NCBI GenBank assembly: GCA_009774345.1
Contig: VSNR01000035.1
Coordinates: 1 to 27,574, forward strand
Origin: Lachnospiraceae bacterium
Lineage (GTDB): Bacteria > Bacillota > Clostridia > Lachnospirales > Lachnospiraceae
Direction of reading: 5' to 3'
Length of the DNA stretch: 27,574 nucleotides
Shown in pieces: positions 8,720 to 16,242 of the stretch; positions within the stretch are counted from its first letter, which is position 1, and each line of letters starts with the position of its first letter. Under the pieces are notes generated by a model. The model saw nothing but the letters and a program-made list of their open reading frames with translations. It had not been told where the DNA came from and made no database searches. A program made the translations under genes and the position numbers.

Positions 8720-9133
8720 TTAATCTGCCCTGAGGGAAGCAATCACTTCTTCTAGCTTGGCTATCACCTCCGCATCCTTTTCTCTGGGATTTTTCCTGCT
8801 GGCGCCAATCAGGGCGGCCGTGAGATCTGCCAGAGAATTTGCATTGATTCCTCTGTTCATCAGGACAGACGAATAGTATTCTTCCTTGGAAAGTGACGGT
8901 ATCAGCTTCCTCGCATATGTTTTGGCTGACTTCTCAAGTCCTGCCACTTCGAGATAGCCCTGATCTGTTAAGGACTGCACTGTCCTGCACAGTGTGATAT
9001 TGGTCCAGCCCTCGGATTGCAGCTGCTTTGCCATCTCGTTCGTTGTCATCGGTTTTTTGATTTCCCAGAGATAGTTCATCAGTTCTTCTTCCCGTTTGTT
9101 TAAGCTTTCTTTCTTTTTGAACATCTTTTTCAA
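8720..9133 (-). CDS. BlaI/MecI/CopY-family repressor
   Basis: A 137-residue winged-helix repressor. Residues ~12-85 carry the BlaI-type fold: EELMNYLWEIKKPMTTNEMA, then the recognition helix ITLCRTVQSLTDQGYLEV. The C-terminal part is a dimerisation region containing the site usually cleaved by BlaR1-type proteases. The start is decided by the ribosome binding site: AGGAGG precedes a TTG at 9133 by six bases, whereas the next ATG lies 15 bases away, so a TTG start is most likely. It heads an operon with the M56 protease and a 410-residue unknown. It should bind a dyad in the AT-rich upstream region. Confidence 0.92.
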   Translation of the reverse strand: MKKMFKKKESLNKREEELMNYLWEIKKPMTTNEMAKQLQSEGWTNITLCRTVQSLTDQGYLEVAGLEKSAKTYARKLIPSLSKEEYYSSVLMNRGINANSLADLTAALIGASRKNPREKDAEVIAKLEEVIASLRAD

Positions 9134-9227
9134 CCTTGTCCTCCTGTTGTAAGTTTTATAAAATTGATATCAAATATTATTTTATGATATTGCATATATT
9201 ATATCGTCTGATTTTTCATTTTATGAA
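9134..9227 (-). promoter_or_regulatory. AT-rich control region upstream of blaI
   Basis: About 95 bases of very AT-rich DNA with repeated GATAT/ATATC words (9164-9206) that can form imperfect dyads. A BlaI-type operator and the operon promoter are expected here. I see no clear TACA-N-TGTA BlaI box, so the exact site is not assigned. Confidence 0.35.
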
Positions 9228-9262
9228 TATATTGTCAGTTTTTTTCTTATATTGTCAGTTTT
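9228..9262 (+). repeat. 15-base direct repeat at a rearrangement junction
   Basis: TATATTGTCAGTTTT occurs at 9228-9242 and again at 9248-9262, a spacing of exactly 20 bases. The second copy ends where the nagB remnant begins (9263). It may be a regulator-binding tandem repeat for the blaI promoter or a duplication made at the breakpoint. Confidence 0.6.
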
Positions 9263-9588
9263 GGAAACAACGGACATATCGGCTTTAATGAGCCAGATAC
9301 GGTATTCCCCAAGGAAACGCACTGTGTAGACCTGACGAAAAGCACCATAGAAGCCAACGCCCGTTTTTTCCAGTCTATGGAGGAAGTGCCCAAGCAGGCG
9401 TACACGATGGGCATCCAGTCTATCATGCGCGCCAGAAAGATTCTGGTGATCGTAAGCGGCGCGGGCAAAGCCAATATCGTGAAGGAAGCCTTTACAGGTC
9501 CGGTTACTCCTCAGGTTCCGGCTTCCATCTTACAGCCCACCCAGATGTGACACTGATCGCGGACAAAGACGCGCTGCGGTATCTATAA
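9263..9588 (+). pseudogene. nagB: Glucosamine-6-phosphate deaminase, C-terminal remnant
   Basis: NagB converts glucosamine-6-phosphate to fructose-6-phosphate and ammonia. From 9263 the frame reads GNNGHIGFNEPDTVFPKETH, then RARKILVIVSGAGKANIV and GPVTPQVPASILQ, unmistakable NagB from roughly residue 130 on. There is no start or promoter: about the first half is missing and the homology begins abruptly after a direct repeat. A one-base loss near 9533-9540 shifts the frame; the tail HPDVTLIADKDALRYL then continues to TAA 9586-9588. It is therefore both truncated and frameshifted. It fits the amino-sugar theme of the neighbouring chitobiose-phosphorylase-like gene. Confidence 0.9.
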
Positions 9589-9593
9589 TGATT

Positions 9594-9624
9594 AAAAAAG
9601 GCCAGCCTTACGGCTGACCTTTTT
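9594..9624 (-). terminator. Intrinsic terminator overlapping the response-regulator stop
   Basis: Read on the minus strand, an eight-pair stem (9612-9619 with 9600-9607, one G-U pair) has a GTAA loop and is followed by six T. The regulator's stop codon lies in the loop. On the plus strand the stem has one mismatch but also ends in five T, so it might also stop nagB-side transcription. Confidence 0.8.
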
Positions 9625-10381
9625 CACTCTTCATTTGATTTCGAAATTCATTTGCAGACAATCCTGTAAATTTCTTAAATACTCTGGAAAAGTGCGCCAT
9701 ATCCAAGAAGCCTACCTTTTCCGCAATATCCCCGATACGCAGGGACGGTTCCCACAGAAGTTCCTTGGCTTTCTCAATACGGGTTTGATTCAAGATATCG
9801 GAAAAACTTTTCTCCACATGCTGGTTTAAAATCTTACTGAGATGCCACTGGCTCACATACACATGGTCTGCAACATCGGACAGCTTTAACTTTTCCATAT
9901 AGTTTTCTTCGATATACTTTACCGCATTCTGCGCTATAAAACTGCCCGCCGCTGTTTCCTCCGGCTCTTCTTGTACCGCTTTTCCGTCTTCCGTGCGCTC
10001 TTTCATGTGAGACAGATTTTGTACCATTACTGAAACCGCTTCCTCTAGCTCTTCCATCTTGGAGGGCTTGAGCAGAAACCGCGTCACCCCTAGGCGTATC
10101 GCCTCTCTGGCATACTCAAAATCCCGAAATCCCGTAAGAATCGCAATCTGCATATGGGGATGCTCTGATTTCAATGCGGCAATCATGGCAAGTCCGTCCA
10201 TGCCCGGCATCCTGATATCCGAAAAAAGAATGTCTGGATTTTCTTTTTGAATAATTTCCACTCCGCTCTGGCCGCTTTCTGCCGTTGCGGCAACATAGCA
10301 GTCCCACTTCTCCCAAGGGACTGCCTTTGACAATCCCTCCACGATAATCGGTTCGTCGTCAATAATTACAACCTTGTACAT
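9608..10381 (-). CDS. YesN-type response regulator with AraC DNA-binding domain
   Basis: A 257-residue two-component regulator. The receiver (residues 1-125) has the acidic pair in VVIIDDEP, the phosphorylated Asp in ILFSDIRMPGMDG, a Thr switch (ILTGF) and the Lys in FLLKPSK. The C-terminal ~100 residues form a double helix-turn-helix AraC domain (KLSDVADHVYVSQWHLSKIL and IGDIAEKVGFLDMAHFSRVF). YesN-like regulators usually control an adjacent sugar ABC importer with a YesM-type histidine kinase; no kinase gene is present here. It starts two bases after the permease remnant, so they shared a transcript. It is the one full-length member of the damaged amino-sugar locus on its left side. Confidence 0.93.
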   Translation of the reverse strand: MYKVVIIDDEPIIVEGLSKAVPWEKWDCYVAATAESGQSGVEIIQKENPDILFSDIRMPGMDGLAMIAALKSEHPHMQIAILTGFRDFEYAREAIRLGVTRFLLKPSKMEELEEAVSVMVQNLSHMKERTEDGKAVQEEPEETAAGSFIAQNAVKYIEENYMEKLKLSDVADHVYVSQWHLSKILNQHVEKSFSDILNQTRIEKAKELLWEPSLRIGDIAEKVGFLDMAHFSRVFKKFTGLSANEFRNQMKSEKGQP

Positions 10382-10383
10382 CT

Positions 10384-11034
10384 TTACCCCTTTACAGCAC
10401 CTGCCGTCATACCTTTTATAATATATTTCTGCATGAAAATATATACAATCAATACAGGAACCACTACCAGAGAAACCGCAGCAGCCATCAGTCCATAGTC
10501 CGTTCCTTCATTGGAGGTCAGCTCATTTAAGAGTCTGGTAATCGCCATGACCTCCGGCCGTCTCAGGAAAAACATCTGGGTGAACAAATCATTATAGCTC
10601 CAAAGGAAGGAGAAAATCGCCACTGTGGCAAAGGAAGGCTTTGTCAGCGGGACAATCACCCTGAAGAAAATTTGTACCGGTCCGCATCCTTCCATAAAAG
10701 CCGCCTCCTCCAGCTCGATCGTCAGGCTTCTGATATACCCTGTAAGTACGATGATTGCAAAGGATAAGTTTCCTGCTACCTGAGGCAGAATCACAGACAG
10801 CATGGACAGCCACCAGTTCTTCGTGCCGGCAATCCCCCATGAAACCTCCATCGTATACACTGGAATCACGGTCGCAAAAGCCGGGAACATCATTCCTGCA
10901 ACCACAAGCATGTATAAAATATTCCGCAGTTTAAAATGATACCGCACCAGCGCAAATGAAGCAAGCCCTGCCAGCAAAATCACAACCGCGCAGACCATAG
11001 TGGAGATGAAAATGCTGTTTTTGTAAGCAGTGGG
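10384..11034 (-). pseudogene. Sugar ABC transporter permease (MalG type), N-terminus lost
   Basis: The frame encodes the last ~215 residues of a CUT1-family carbohydrate permease. The ATPase-docking EAA loop is clear (LEEAAFMEGCGPVQIFFRVIVP region), with about five hydrophobic segments and a typical KYIIKGMTAGAVKG end. An open frame begins at ATG 10998, but codons upstream of it (TAYKNSIFIST, up to about 11034) still match the family, so this Met is internal. The first one or two membrane segments are gone. At about 11031-11040 the homology meets, head to head, a solute-binding-protein fragment on the other strand. It is likely non-functional. Its tail is followed by the response regulator. 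Confidence 0.85.
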
Positions 11035-11264
11035 AAAAGGAGACAGGCAACAAGATCGTGGATATGTCTGCTACCGCGGATGACACCTTTAAAGTGCGGG
11101 TGATCACGGACTTTGAGACTGGTTCGGAGCCGGATGTGCTGTTTTTCTTTAACGGCTCGGATTCCAACAACTTTATTGATGCCGGAAAAGTGGTGTCCAT
11201 AGAGGATATCCGGGCAGAATATCCTGACTATGCGTCCAATCTCGATGACGGACGGATTCCATGA
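11034..11264 (+). pseudogene. Solute-binding-protein fragment (sugar ABC importer)
   Basis: The frame EKETGNKIVD...DTFKVRVITDFETGSEPDVLFFF...GKVVSIEDIRAEYPDYASNL is typical of the N-terminal lobe of family-1 extracellular sugar-binding proteins, just after the lipoprotein signal region. The signal peptide and the remaining ~300 residues are missing. GTG 11058 and TGA 11262-11264 bound an open frame, but no ribosome binding site or lipobox is present. It lies inverted relative to the permease with which it should be co-oriented, so an inversion or a two-ended rearrangement joined them. Confidence 0.8.
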
Positions 11265-11386
11265 TTATGACCATTGTGACCATATTTGGACAGGCGCTGC
11301 ATGTAGGCGAGCTGTTTACGCTCGCCAACTACAGGAAAGCATTTGAGAACTTAAATATTTTCGGCGCCCGCAAAACCTTATTTTAA
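11261..11386 (+). pseudogene. Probable ABC permease fragment
   Basis: A 41-codon frame starting at ATG 11261 reads MIMTIVTIFGQALHVGELFT, then LANYRKAFENLNIFG, and stops at TAA 11384-11386. The pattern FTLxNYRxxF followed by an N-rich turn resembles the periplasmic loop of binding-protein-dependent permeases (iron or sugar type). It overlaps the end of the solute-binding fragment by four bases and the end of the phosphohexomutase remnant. I infer another displaced piece of the transport operon. The match is short, so this is uncertain. Confidence 0.4.
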
Positions 11387-12007
11387 TCCTAAAAACTCCT
11401 CATAGATACCGCTCACCTTCGCAGCGTCTTCTCTCTCCGGCATCTCACAGAAGATGCGAAGAAGCGGCTCCGTACCGGAAAATCTGGCAACAACCCATCC
11501 GCCGTTCTTAAAATAAATCTTACACCCGTCCATATAAGAAATATGATCAATCTCAAACGGAAGCCCGGGCACTTTTTTCTCCTCCATCAGAATTTCCTGC
11601 ATCCTGACCTTCTTCTCCACAGAAAATTTATAATCGCGCTCCTCCATATAGATCGCCACGCACTCCTTCTCAATCATCCTGTAGATTTCCGAGAGACGCT
11701 TCCCTGTCACTGCAATCATCTCCACAAGAAGGGCTGCCGCGTAAACCCCGTCCTTGCCGTTGATGTGGCCTTTTACCGTCAATCCGCCTGAGGACTCCCC
11801 ACCGATAATGGCGTCCACTTCCGACATTTTGGCAGAGATATGTTTAAATCCCACCGGGACCTCATAACACTTCTGTCCAAAACGCTCTGCCACCTTATCC
11901 AGCATATGCGTGGTCGCAAGATTTCGCACCACAGGTCCGCTCCACCCTTTGTATTTCACCAGATAATAATACAGCAGCACCAAGATATCATTGGGATGCT
12001 TTCCCAT
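11378..12007 (-). pseudogene. Phosphohexomutase C-terminal half (phosphomannomutase/phosphoglucomutase family)
   Basis: The alpha-D-phosphohexomutase fold has four domains; the frame holds only the last ~205 residues. The sugar-binding loop of domain III is GGESSGGL, and the domain IV phosphate loop is RFSGTEPLLRIF. The catalytic Ser loop and metal site of domains I-II are absent, so it cannot be active. The first native-looking residues are HPNDILVLLYYYLVK; the preceding MGK derives from the fusion with the GH94 gene. The ATG at 12007 has no ribosome binding site. In a chitobiose pathway the intact enzyme could convert GlcNAc-1-P to GlcNAc-6-P, which is inference from context. Confidence 0.88.
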
Positions 12008-14220
12008 TCCTTTGGAATGCAGGGGTCGATCTCAAGGAAATCCATCTGCGGCCTGACGCCAAGGATAAACCGTGTGGCGGCAAAGTAAGCCCAGCCGCCG
12101 GAGCCTGTCATAAAGGGATGTCTGGCCCTTCCAAATCCCGTGTGGTCCTTTCCTATGATAAACTGACAGTAAGAATACGGTTCTGCTTCCCGGATTTCAA
12201 TCATGCCATTTTGATTGTAAGGGCACAGTGCATTATAGAACTTCATTGCCCTGTCTCCCCTGCCAAGCTTGCACTCTGCCGCCCACGCCCAAGGATTGGG
12301 ATGGGAAAATACAGCCCCATTTTCTTTCAGCCCCGGATACACCCGCGTGACAAAACCGATCTCATCATCCGGTTTTGTATAGGAAGGGGCGTTCAGCAAA
12401 AGCCCATACGGCGTGTACAGATACTCGTCTACACTGTCCATCGCCATTATCCCTTTGTCCTTTGGCGCAGCCCCTGACAGCACTGCCCATGTATTTGACT
12501 CCAAGTGCACTTTCCCTTCTGTATCTTCCTTTGTGCCGATTTTGCGTCCGTTTTTGGTAATGCCGCGGATATACCACTTTCCATCCCAGAGTTCCCTGTC
12601 GCAGGCTATTTTTACACGCGCGGCACACTCCCTGTACTGTCTCACATCGTCCCCGCGTCCAAGGCAAGACGCCAGCTCCACAAAGTTCTGTAAAGCCCAG
12701 TAGTGCAGGAAAGACACCATCGCGCTCTCCCCGCCCCCAAGGTTTAAACAGTCATTCCAGTCTGCCCGGAGCCCTTTGCAGATTCCGCTTGCCCCGACCT
12801 CTCTGGCAGAGAAATCAAGAATGGTTTTGAGATGCTCATAGACCGTGTCCTCCCCCTCATCCGCATAGGGGACCGTCTCATTCAAAAATTCAATTTCCCC
12901 GGTCTCTTTTACATACTCTGTCACCGCGCTCACAAGCCAAAGGGCATCATCGGAGCACGCATCCTGAATCCCGTGGATTCTGTTCTCTTTATCTGGCTCA
13001 GGAATCACGGTTGGCGATTGGAACGGTTTTTTTCCGGTCTCGGGCTCAAACCACTCGGGCTGGAAAAGATGCAGTCCATATCCCTTGGAAACCAGCCCCT
13101 TTAGCAGCTGCACAATCCTTTTTCTGCACATTTTCGGATTCGAATGTGGAATCGTCATGGCGTCCTGCGCCGTATCGCGGTAGCCAAGCCCTGTTCTGCC
13201 CCCCACTTCGATAAAGGAGGCAAACCGGGAAAACATAACGTTGATTTCTGACTGGTACAGCGTCCATGTATTGATGAGCGTATTCATGCCGTCATGCGGC
13301 GTCTGAATTTGCAGCTTGTCAAATTTCTCCTGCCAGAACGCCTGGAGTCTCTCATAGGCTTTATCCACCTGAGAAAAATCACTGTATTTCTCACGCATGT
13401 TTTTTTCGCTTTCGCGGTTTCCCTCTCCCAAGAGAAAAATCAGCCGTATCGTTTCCCCCGGTTTCAGCACGATATTCTTTTGCAGGGAGGCACAATGATT
13501 GTTTCCAAGCTCTTTTGAACCAGAGCAGGTTCCCCGCTCCACCGCCTCAGGGTTGTTTTCTGTGCGGTAACTGCCGATAAACTTGTCTCTCAGGCAGTCA
13601 TAGCCGTCCGGCTGGAAGCTTGACGCAAAATACTGGAACCCAAACTCCTCATAAAACAAGTCCTGCTCAATAATTCCATCCTCATAGGAGGAGCCTGCAC
13701 AGTACATGCTCATCTGAAAATTCTGGTTGTCGATCATAATGTGATGGAATGAAAACTCTGCATAGCTGAAGATGCTTAAATTCCGCTCGTGATCATCTGT
13801 ATTTTCCAGTGTCACATCCCACAATTCCACCGCATCTCCTATGGGGACAGACAGCTTCTGGCTTGCCTTTATTTTGTCATACTCACATGTATAGACTGTA
13901 TAGGACATCCCATGGCGGCAGGTATATTTTGCCTTGTCCAAAGGTTTTCCGACCGGCTGCCATGAGACACTCCAGTAATCCTTCGTCTCGTTGTCCCGTA
14001 TATACACATAATGTCCGGGTCTGTCCGCGGGAACGCTGTTTCCCCGAAATCTTGTGACCCTGTGATACTCGGGGGTTTTATAAAACATATATCCCCCCGC
14101 CGTATGGTTCACCACCACACATGTATCTTCCACTCCGAGGTAATTTGTCCACGATGCGGGCAAATCCACCTTTTCAATTACATATTCCCTCTTTGCATTG
14201 TCAAAATATCCATAACGCAT
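11956..14220 (-). CDS. GH94 phosphorylase, probable N,N'-diacetylchitobiose phosphorylase, C-terminus replaced
   Basis: GH94 enzymes split beta-linked disaccharides with inorganic phosphate. The GGRTGLGYRDTAQDAMTIPH segment and the GYGLHLFQPEWFEP stretch match chitobiose phosphorylases better than cellobiose ones, which read FRDSNQD there. The catalytic acid is in GLRADWNDCLNLGGGES. Phosphate- and sugar-binding features follow (PNPWAWAAECKLGRGDRA, TGSGGWAYFAATRFILG). The protein is 754 residues and normal up to LEIDPCIPKEWE. The expected last ~45-60 residues are then replaced by an out-of-frame read-through of the phosphohexomutase gene (IPMISWCCCIIIW). I start it at ATG 14220, eight bases after GGAGG. 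The core is complete, but the missing strands normally cap the barrel, so activity is doubtful. Treat it as a truncated gene. Confidence 0.88.
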   Translation of the reverse strand: MRYGYFDNAKREYVIEKVDLPASWTNYLGVEDTCVVVNHTAGGYMFYKTPEYHRVTRFRGNSVPADRPGHYVYIRDNETKDYWSVSWQPVGKPLDKAKYTCRHGMSYTVYTCEYDKIKASQKLSVPIGDAVELWDVTLENTDDHERNLSIFSYAEFSFHHIMIDNQNFQMSMYCAGSSYEDGIIEQDLFYEEFGFQYFASSFQPDGYDCLRDKFIGSYRTENNPEAVERGTCSGSKELGNNHCASLQKNIVLKPGETIRLIFLLGEGNRESEKNMREKYSDFSQVDKAYERLQAFWQEKFDKLQIQTPHDGMNTLINTWTLYQSEINVMFSRFASFIEVGGRTGLGYRDTAQDAMTIPHSNPKMCRKRIVQLLKGLVSKGYGLHLFQPEWFEPETGKKPFQSPTVIPEPDKENRIHGIQDACSDDALWLVSAVTEYVKETGEIEFLNETVPYADEGEDTVYEHLKTILDFSAREVGASGICKGLRADWNDCLNLGGGESAMVSFLHYWALQNFVELASCLGRGDDVRQYRECAARVKIACDRELWDGKWYIRGITKNGRKIGTKEDTEGKVHLESNTWAVLSGAAPKDKGIMAMDSVDEYLYTPYGLLLNAPSYTKPDDEIGFVTRVYPGLKENGAVFSHPNPWAWAAECKLGRGDRAMKFYNALCPYNQNGMIEIREAEPYSYCQFIIGKDHTGFGRARHPFMTGSGGWAYFAATRFILGVRPQMDFLEIDPCIPKEWESIPMISWCCCIIIW

Positions 14221-14252
14221 TGAAAGCACCTCCCTGCTTATTTGTTGCTTTT

Positions 14253-14258
14253 ATTATA
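14253..14258 (-). promoter_or_regulatory. -10 element upstream of the GH94 gene
   Basis: Read on the minus strand, TATAAT lies about 33 bases before the GH94 start. No good -35 box stands 16-18 bases further out, which would suit activation by the AraC-type regulator of this locus. The regulator link is inference. Confidence 0.4.
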
Positions 14259-14347
14259 AGGGATGGTGCTTTGTATGAGTATTGTTCGTTCTGGCATATT
14301 TTGTATTATTTTGGTGAGTTGATGCTGACAATGCGGCGCAGTGTGAA

Positions 14348-14470
14348 TCAGGCATTGAGCGTCTGCATGATTCCCATATACACTGCCCACGCCACACGCT
14401 CTTGATACTCCTCCTGCGTCAAAAGCGCTGCCTCTGCGGGATTGCTCATGAAGGCGCACTCGGATTCGGT
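14348..14470 (-). pseudogene. N-acetylmuramoyl-L-alanine amidase, C-terminal tail
   Basis: On the minus strand a frame reads TESECAFMSNPAEAALL, then TQEEYQERVAWAVYMGIMQT, and stops at TGA 14348-14350. The pattern E-C-x-F-M-S-N-P-x-E-A-x-L-L followed by YQERVAWA is the conserved end of Amidase_3 (CwlD/LytC-type) enzymes and includes the second zinc-site Glu. Upstream of about 14470 the similarity is lost, so only the last ~40 residues remain. It marks the edge of the chromosomal block just before the accessory element. Confidence 0.6.
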
Positions 14471-14652
14471 TTCACATAGGCAGACTTACATTGACAATCG
14501 GAAAATCTATCAATAAAAATGCACTTGCTTCATGTATGATACCTTGATTTCATGCGATGTCAGAACGCATGGAACCAGAAATCGAAACCACGTTCTCCTG
14601 TCTCAACATTATACAACAGGGAACAATCGCGTTACAACAGTTATTTATTCCT
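14471..14652 (+). other. Non-coding stretch at the left edge of the accessory element
   Basis: I see no gene here. It contains a possible promoter (TTGACA at about 14490 with TAAAAA 17 bases on) and a small hairpin CATGCG...CGCATG (14551-14556 with 14566-14571). An untranslated leader to the gene at 14700 is plausible. No clear attachment-site repeat was found. Confidence 0.3.
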
Positions 14653-14679
14653 AATGTCCCGTAATTTTTACGGGGCATT
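14653..14679 (+). terminator. Hairpin directly upstream of a ribosome binding site
   Basis: A 12-pair stem (14653-14664 with 14668-14679, one G-U pair) with a three-T loop, followed by TTTGT. It lies ten bases before the CAGGAGGT ribosome binding site of the gene at 14700. It may be a terminator of an upstream transcript or an attenuator in the leader. Confidence 0.55.
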
Positions 14680-14699
14680 TTGTAATTCAGGAGGTATAT

Positions 14700-15506
14700 A
14701 TGGACTATCAATTAGAAATCAAACAAATTGTGGACTACCCACGGTGCCGCATCTACCGCGAGTTCCTCCGCTGCCTTATGGAAGATAGGGACATCCGTAC
14801 AAACGGAAGTTCCTATCTTTTTTATTACATGACGCTCTGCTCCTATGCAAACTTCCGCTCTTCCTACCGCCGGATAGAGGGCATCTCCTATCTGGTGGGT
14901 CCGGGCGAGTGGATCTGCAAGACCTCGGAACTGGCGGAATGGTTCCGCACACGCTTCCAGCATCAGGCAGTCGCCATTCTGGACTTCCTTCAAGAGCAAA
15001 ATTACATCACTTACACCAAACTTGGCAGAAATCACCTGATTAAATTCACGATCAATGGCTGGAAACAGCACAATACGGCGCTTGATTACAATTACCCATG
15101 TCTGAAGGATGTGGGTTTTTTCTTTTTCCCGGTTGCTGCCGTACATGAACTGATCAGCATGGGCAAATGCTCGGAGATGGATATTGTGCTTGACCTGTGG
15201 GTACACGCCATCTATAACGACCGGCAGGTGCAAGGCTCTGAACTGGGGCCTGTGGTCTATTTCCGCAATGCCACCGGCAATCCGCTCACGAATTTCAGCG
15301 ACCTTGCCCTGCGTTGGGGCATATCGAAGGCAACGGTAAGCCGGATTTTAAGCAAACTGCAGGACAAAAAATATCTCTCACTGGTATCCTTCACCGGCAG
15401 GCACGGCAGCGTCATCTATCTGTGCAGCTACCTGTCTACCATGTTTGGTATCAGTGACGTAATGATCGACAAGACGGAAGCTTCGCATCCGCGGAAATTT
15501 CCATGA
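14700..15506 (+). CDS. Winged-helix protein of a mobile element, unknown role
   Basis: A 268-residue protein with two likely winged-helix parts. The first is at ~75-120 (GEWICKTSELAEWFRTRF then AVAILDFLQEQNYITYTK) and the second at ~200-245 (FSDLALRWGISKATVSRILSKLQDKKYLSLV, a clear helix-turn-helix). The middle is aromatic-rich (VGFFFFPVAAVHELI). The shape recalls replication-initiation or partition-linked regulators of conjugative elements, but I cannot name it. GGAGG stands six bases before the ATG. The next gene begins in its stop codon (ATGA overlap), so they are translated together. It opens a plus-strand block leading to a LigA-type ligase. Confidence 0.75.
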   Translation: MDYQLEIKQIVDYPRCRIYREFLRCLMEDRDIRTNGSSYLFYYMTLCSYANFRSSYRRIEGISYLVGPGEWICKTSELAEWFRTRFQHQAVAILDFLQEQNYITYTKLGRNHLIKFTINGWKQHNTALDYNYPCLKDVGFFFFPVAAVHELISMGKCSEMDIVLDLWVHAIYNDRQVQGSELGPVVYFRNATGNPLTNFSDLALRWGISKATVSRILSKLQDKKYLSLVSFTGRHGSVIYLCSYLSTMFGISDVMIDKTEASHPRKFP

Positions 15507-15901
15507 CATTTCAGGTTCCCGTACATATTCCGGAGGATTTATCACTTCCCGAAACAGAAGCCATCCGTGATGAACAGATCACGATTATGGAGGCAGACGG
15601 CTGCGTTTCAGGGCAGCCCGGTTGCGTTTCAAAACCGCACATGAAAAAAGTAGTTCAGAAAGTGGCGCAAATCCTTGCCACACAAGGGGTTTCGTGCTGC
15701 GAATGCCCCCGGACGCAATATAAGTTATATCCCTTATCCGACTGCAAAGAAACTAATTTAAGGTATTCCCTACAGATTGTCTATCCGGACGGCAAGATGC
15801 CCTACCGGTTTGAACTGACGCTCTCGCCGGTCATTCCGCCAGAAGACCGCAGTAATACACCCGTCAACCAAGCAGACACCCAAAATGAAGAAAGAAGGTA
15901 A
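15503..15901 (+). CDS. Small protein of unknown function
   Basis: Not recognised. 132 residues, soluble. The first ~55 residues are acidic and look disordered. A core follows with several cysteines (GVSCCECPRTQYKLYPL) and a beta-rich segment (LRYSLQIVYPDGKMPYRFEL). The C-terminus is polar. The paired cysteines CCEC might bind metal, but spacing to other Cys is not diagnostic. The start overlaps the preceding stop by four bases, and the next gene starts five bases after its stop. The tight packing supports a real gene. Confidence 0.65.
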   Translation: MTFQVPVHIPEDLSLPETEAIRDEQITIMEADGCVSGQPGCVSKPHMKKVVQKVAQILATQGVSCCECPRTQYKLYPLSDCKETNLRYSLQIVYPDGKMPYRFELTLSPVIPPEDRSNTPVNQADTQNEERR

Positions 15902-15906
15902 ACACT

Positions 15907-16155
15907 ATGGCAGACACAAGACCAAACAAAAATATTCCCTCTGAACAGGAAAATCCCCTGTTCCACGACACATGGAAGCTGCTGAAGAATTACCGGGATG
16001 CCGTCTGGAACCTTGAACTGGCTGTCCAGCAGGTACGCAGCACCTTTGAGATTGAGTTTGGAAGCAGCATTGAGGAATTTCTGGATTCTATCTACCTTGC
16101 CGGGGCAGATATTGGCGGTACACGGCTGGAGAATTATGCCAGGAGCATAGTGTGA
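15907..16155 (+). CDS. Small protein of unknown function
   Basis: Not recognised. 82 residues, acidic and largely helical (WKLLKNYRDAVWNLELAVQQVRSTFEIEFG), with a C-terminal segment SIYLAGADIGGTRLENYARS. It has no membrane segment or DNA-binding motif. AGAAAGAAGG lies just before it. The gene is third in the plus-strand block; the IS110 element begins soon after its stop. Confidence 0.65.
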   Translation: MADTRPNKNIPSEQENPLFHDTWKLLKNYRDAVWNLELAVQQVRSTFEIEFGSSIEEFLDSIYLAGADIGGTRLENYARSIV

Positions 16156-16242
16156 AGCCTTAACGTGGTGGTTTAGACATAGTAAAATAAACGCCAGAAA
16201 ACTGCCGCTTTCAAAAAAGAAACTATTATGTAGGAAAGGGTA

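Noticed and set aside
13046..13267. Small frames inside the GH94 gene
   Set aside because: Explained fully by the GH94 reading frame.
14471..14700. Left attachment site of the accessory element
   Set aside because: The chromosomal amidase remnant ends here, but I found no repeat partner within the window.
14712..15233. 173-codon minus-strand frame
   Set aside because: Antisense to the winged-helix gene, which has a strong ribosome binding site and coupled downstream gene.
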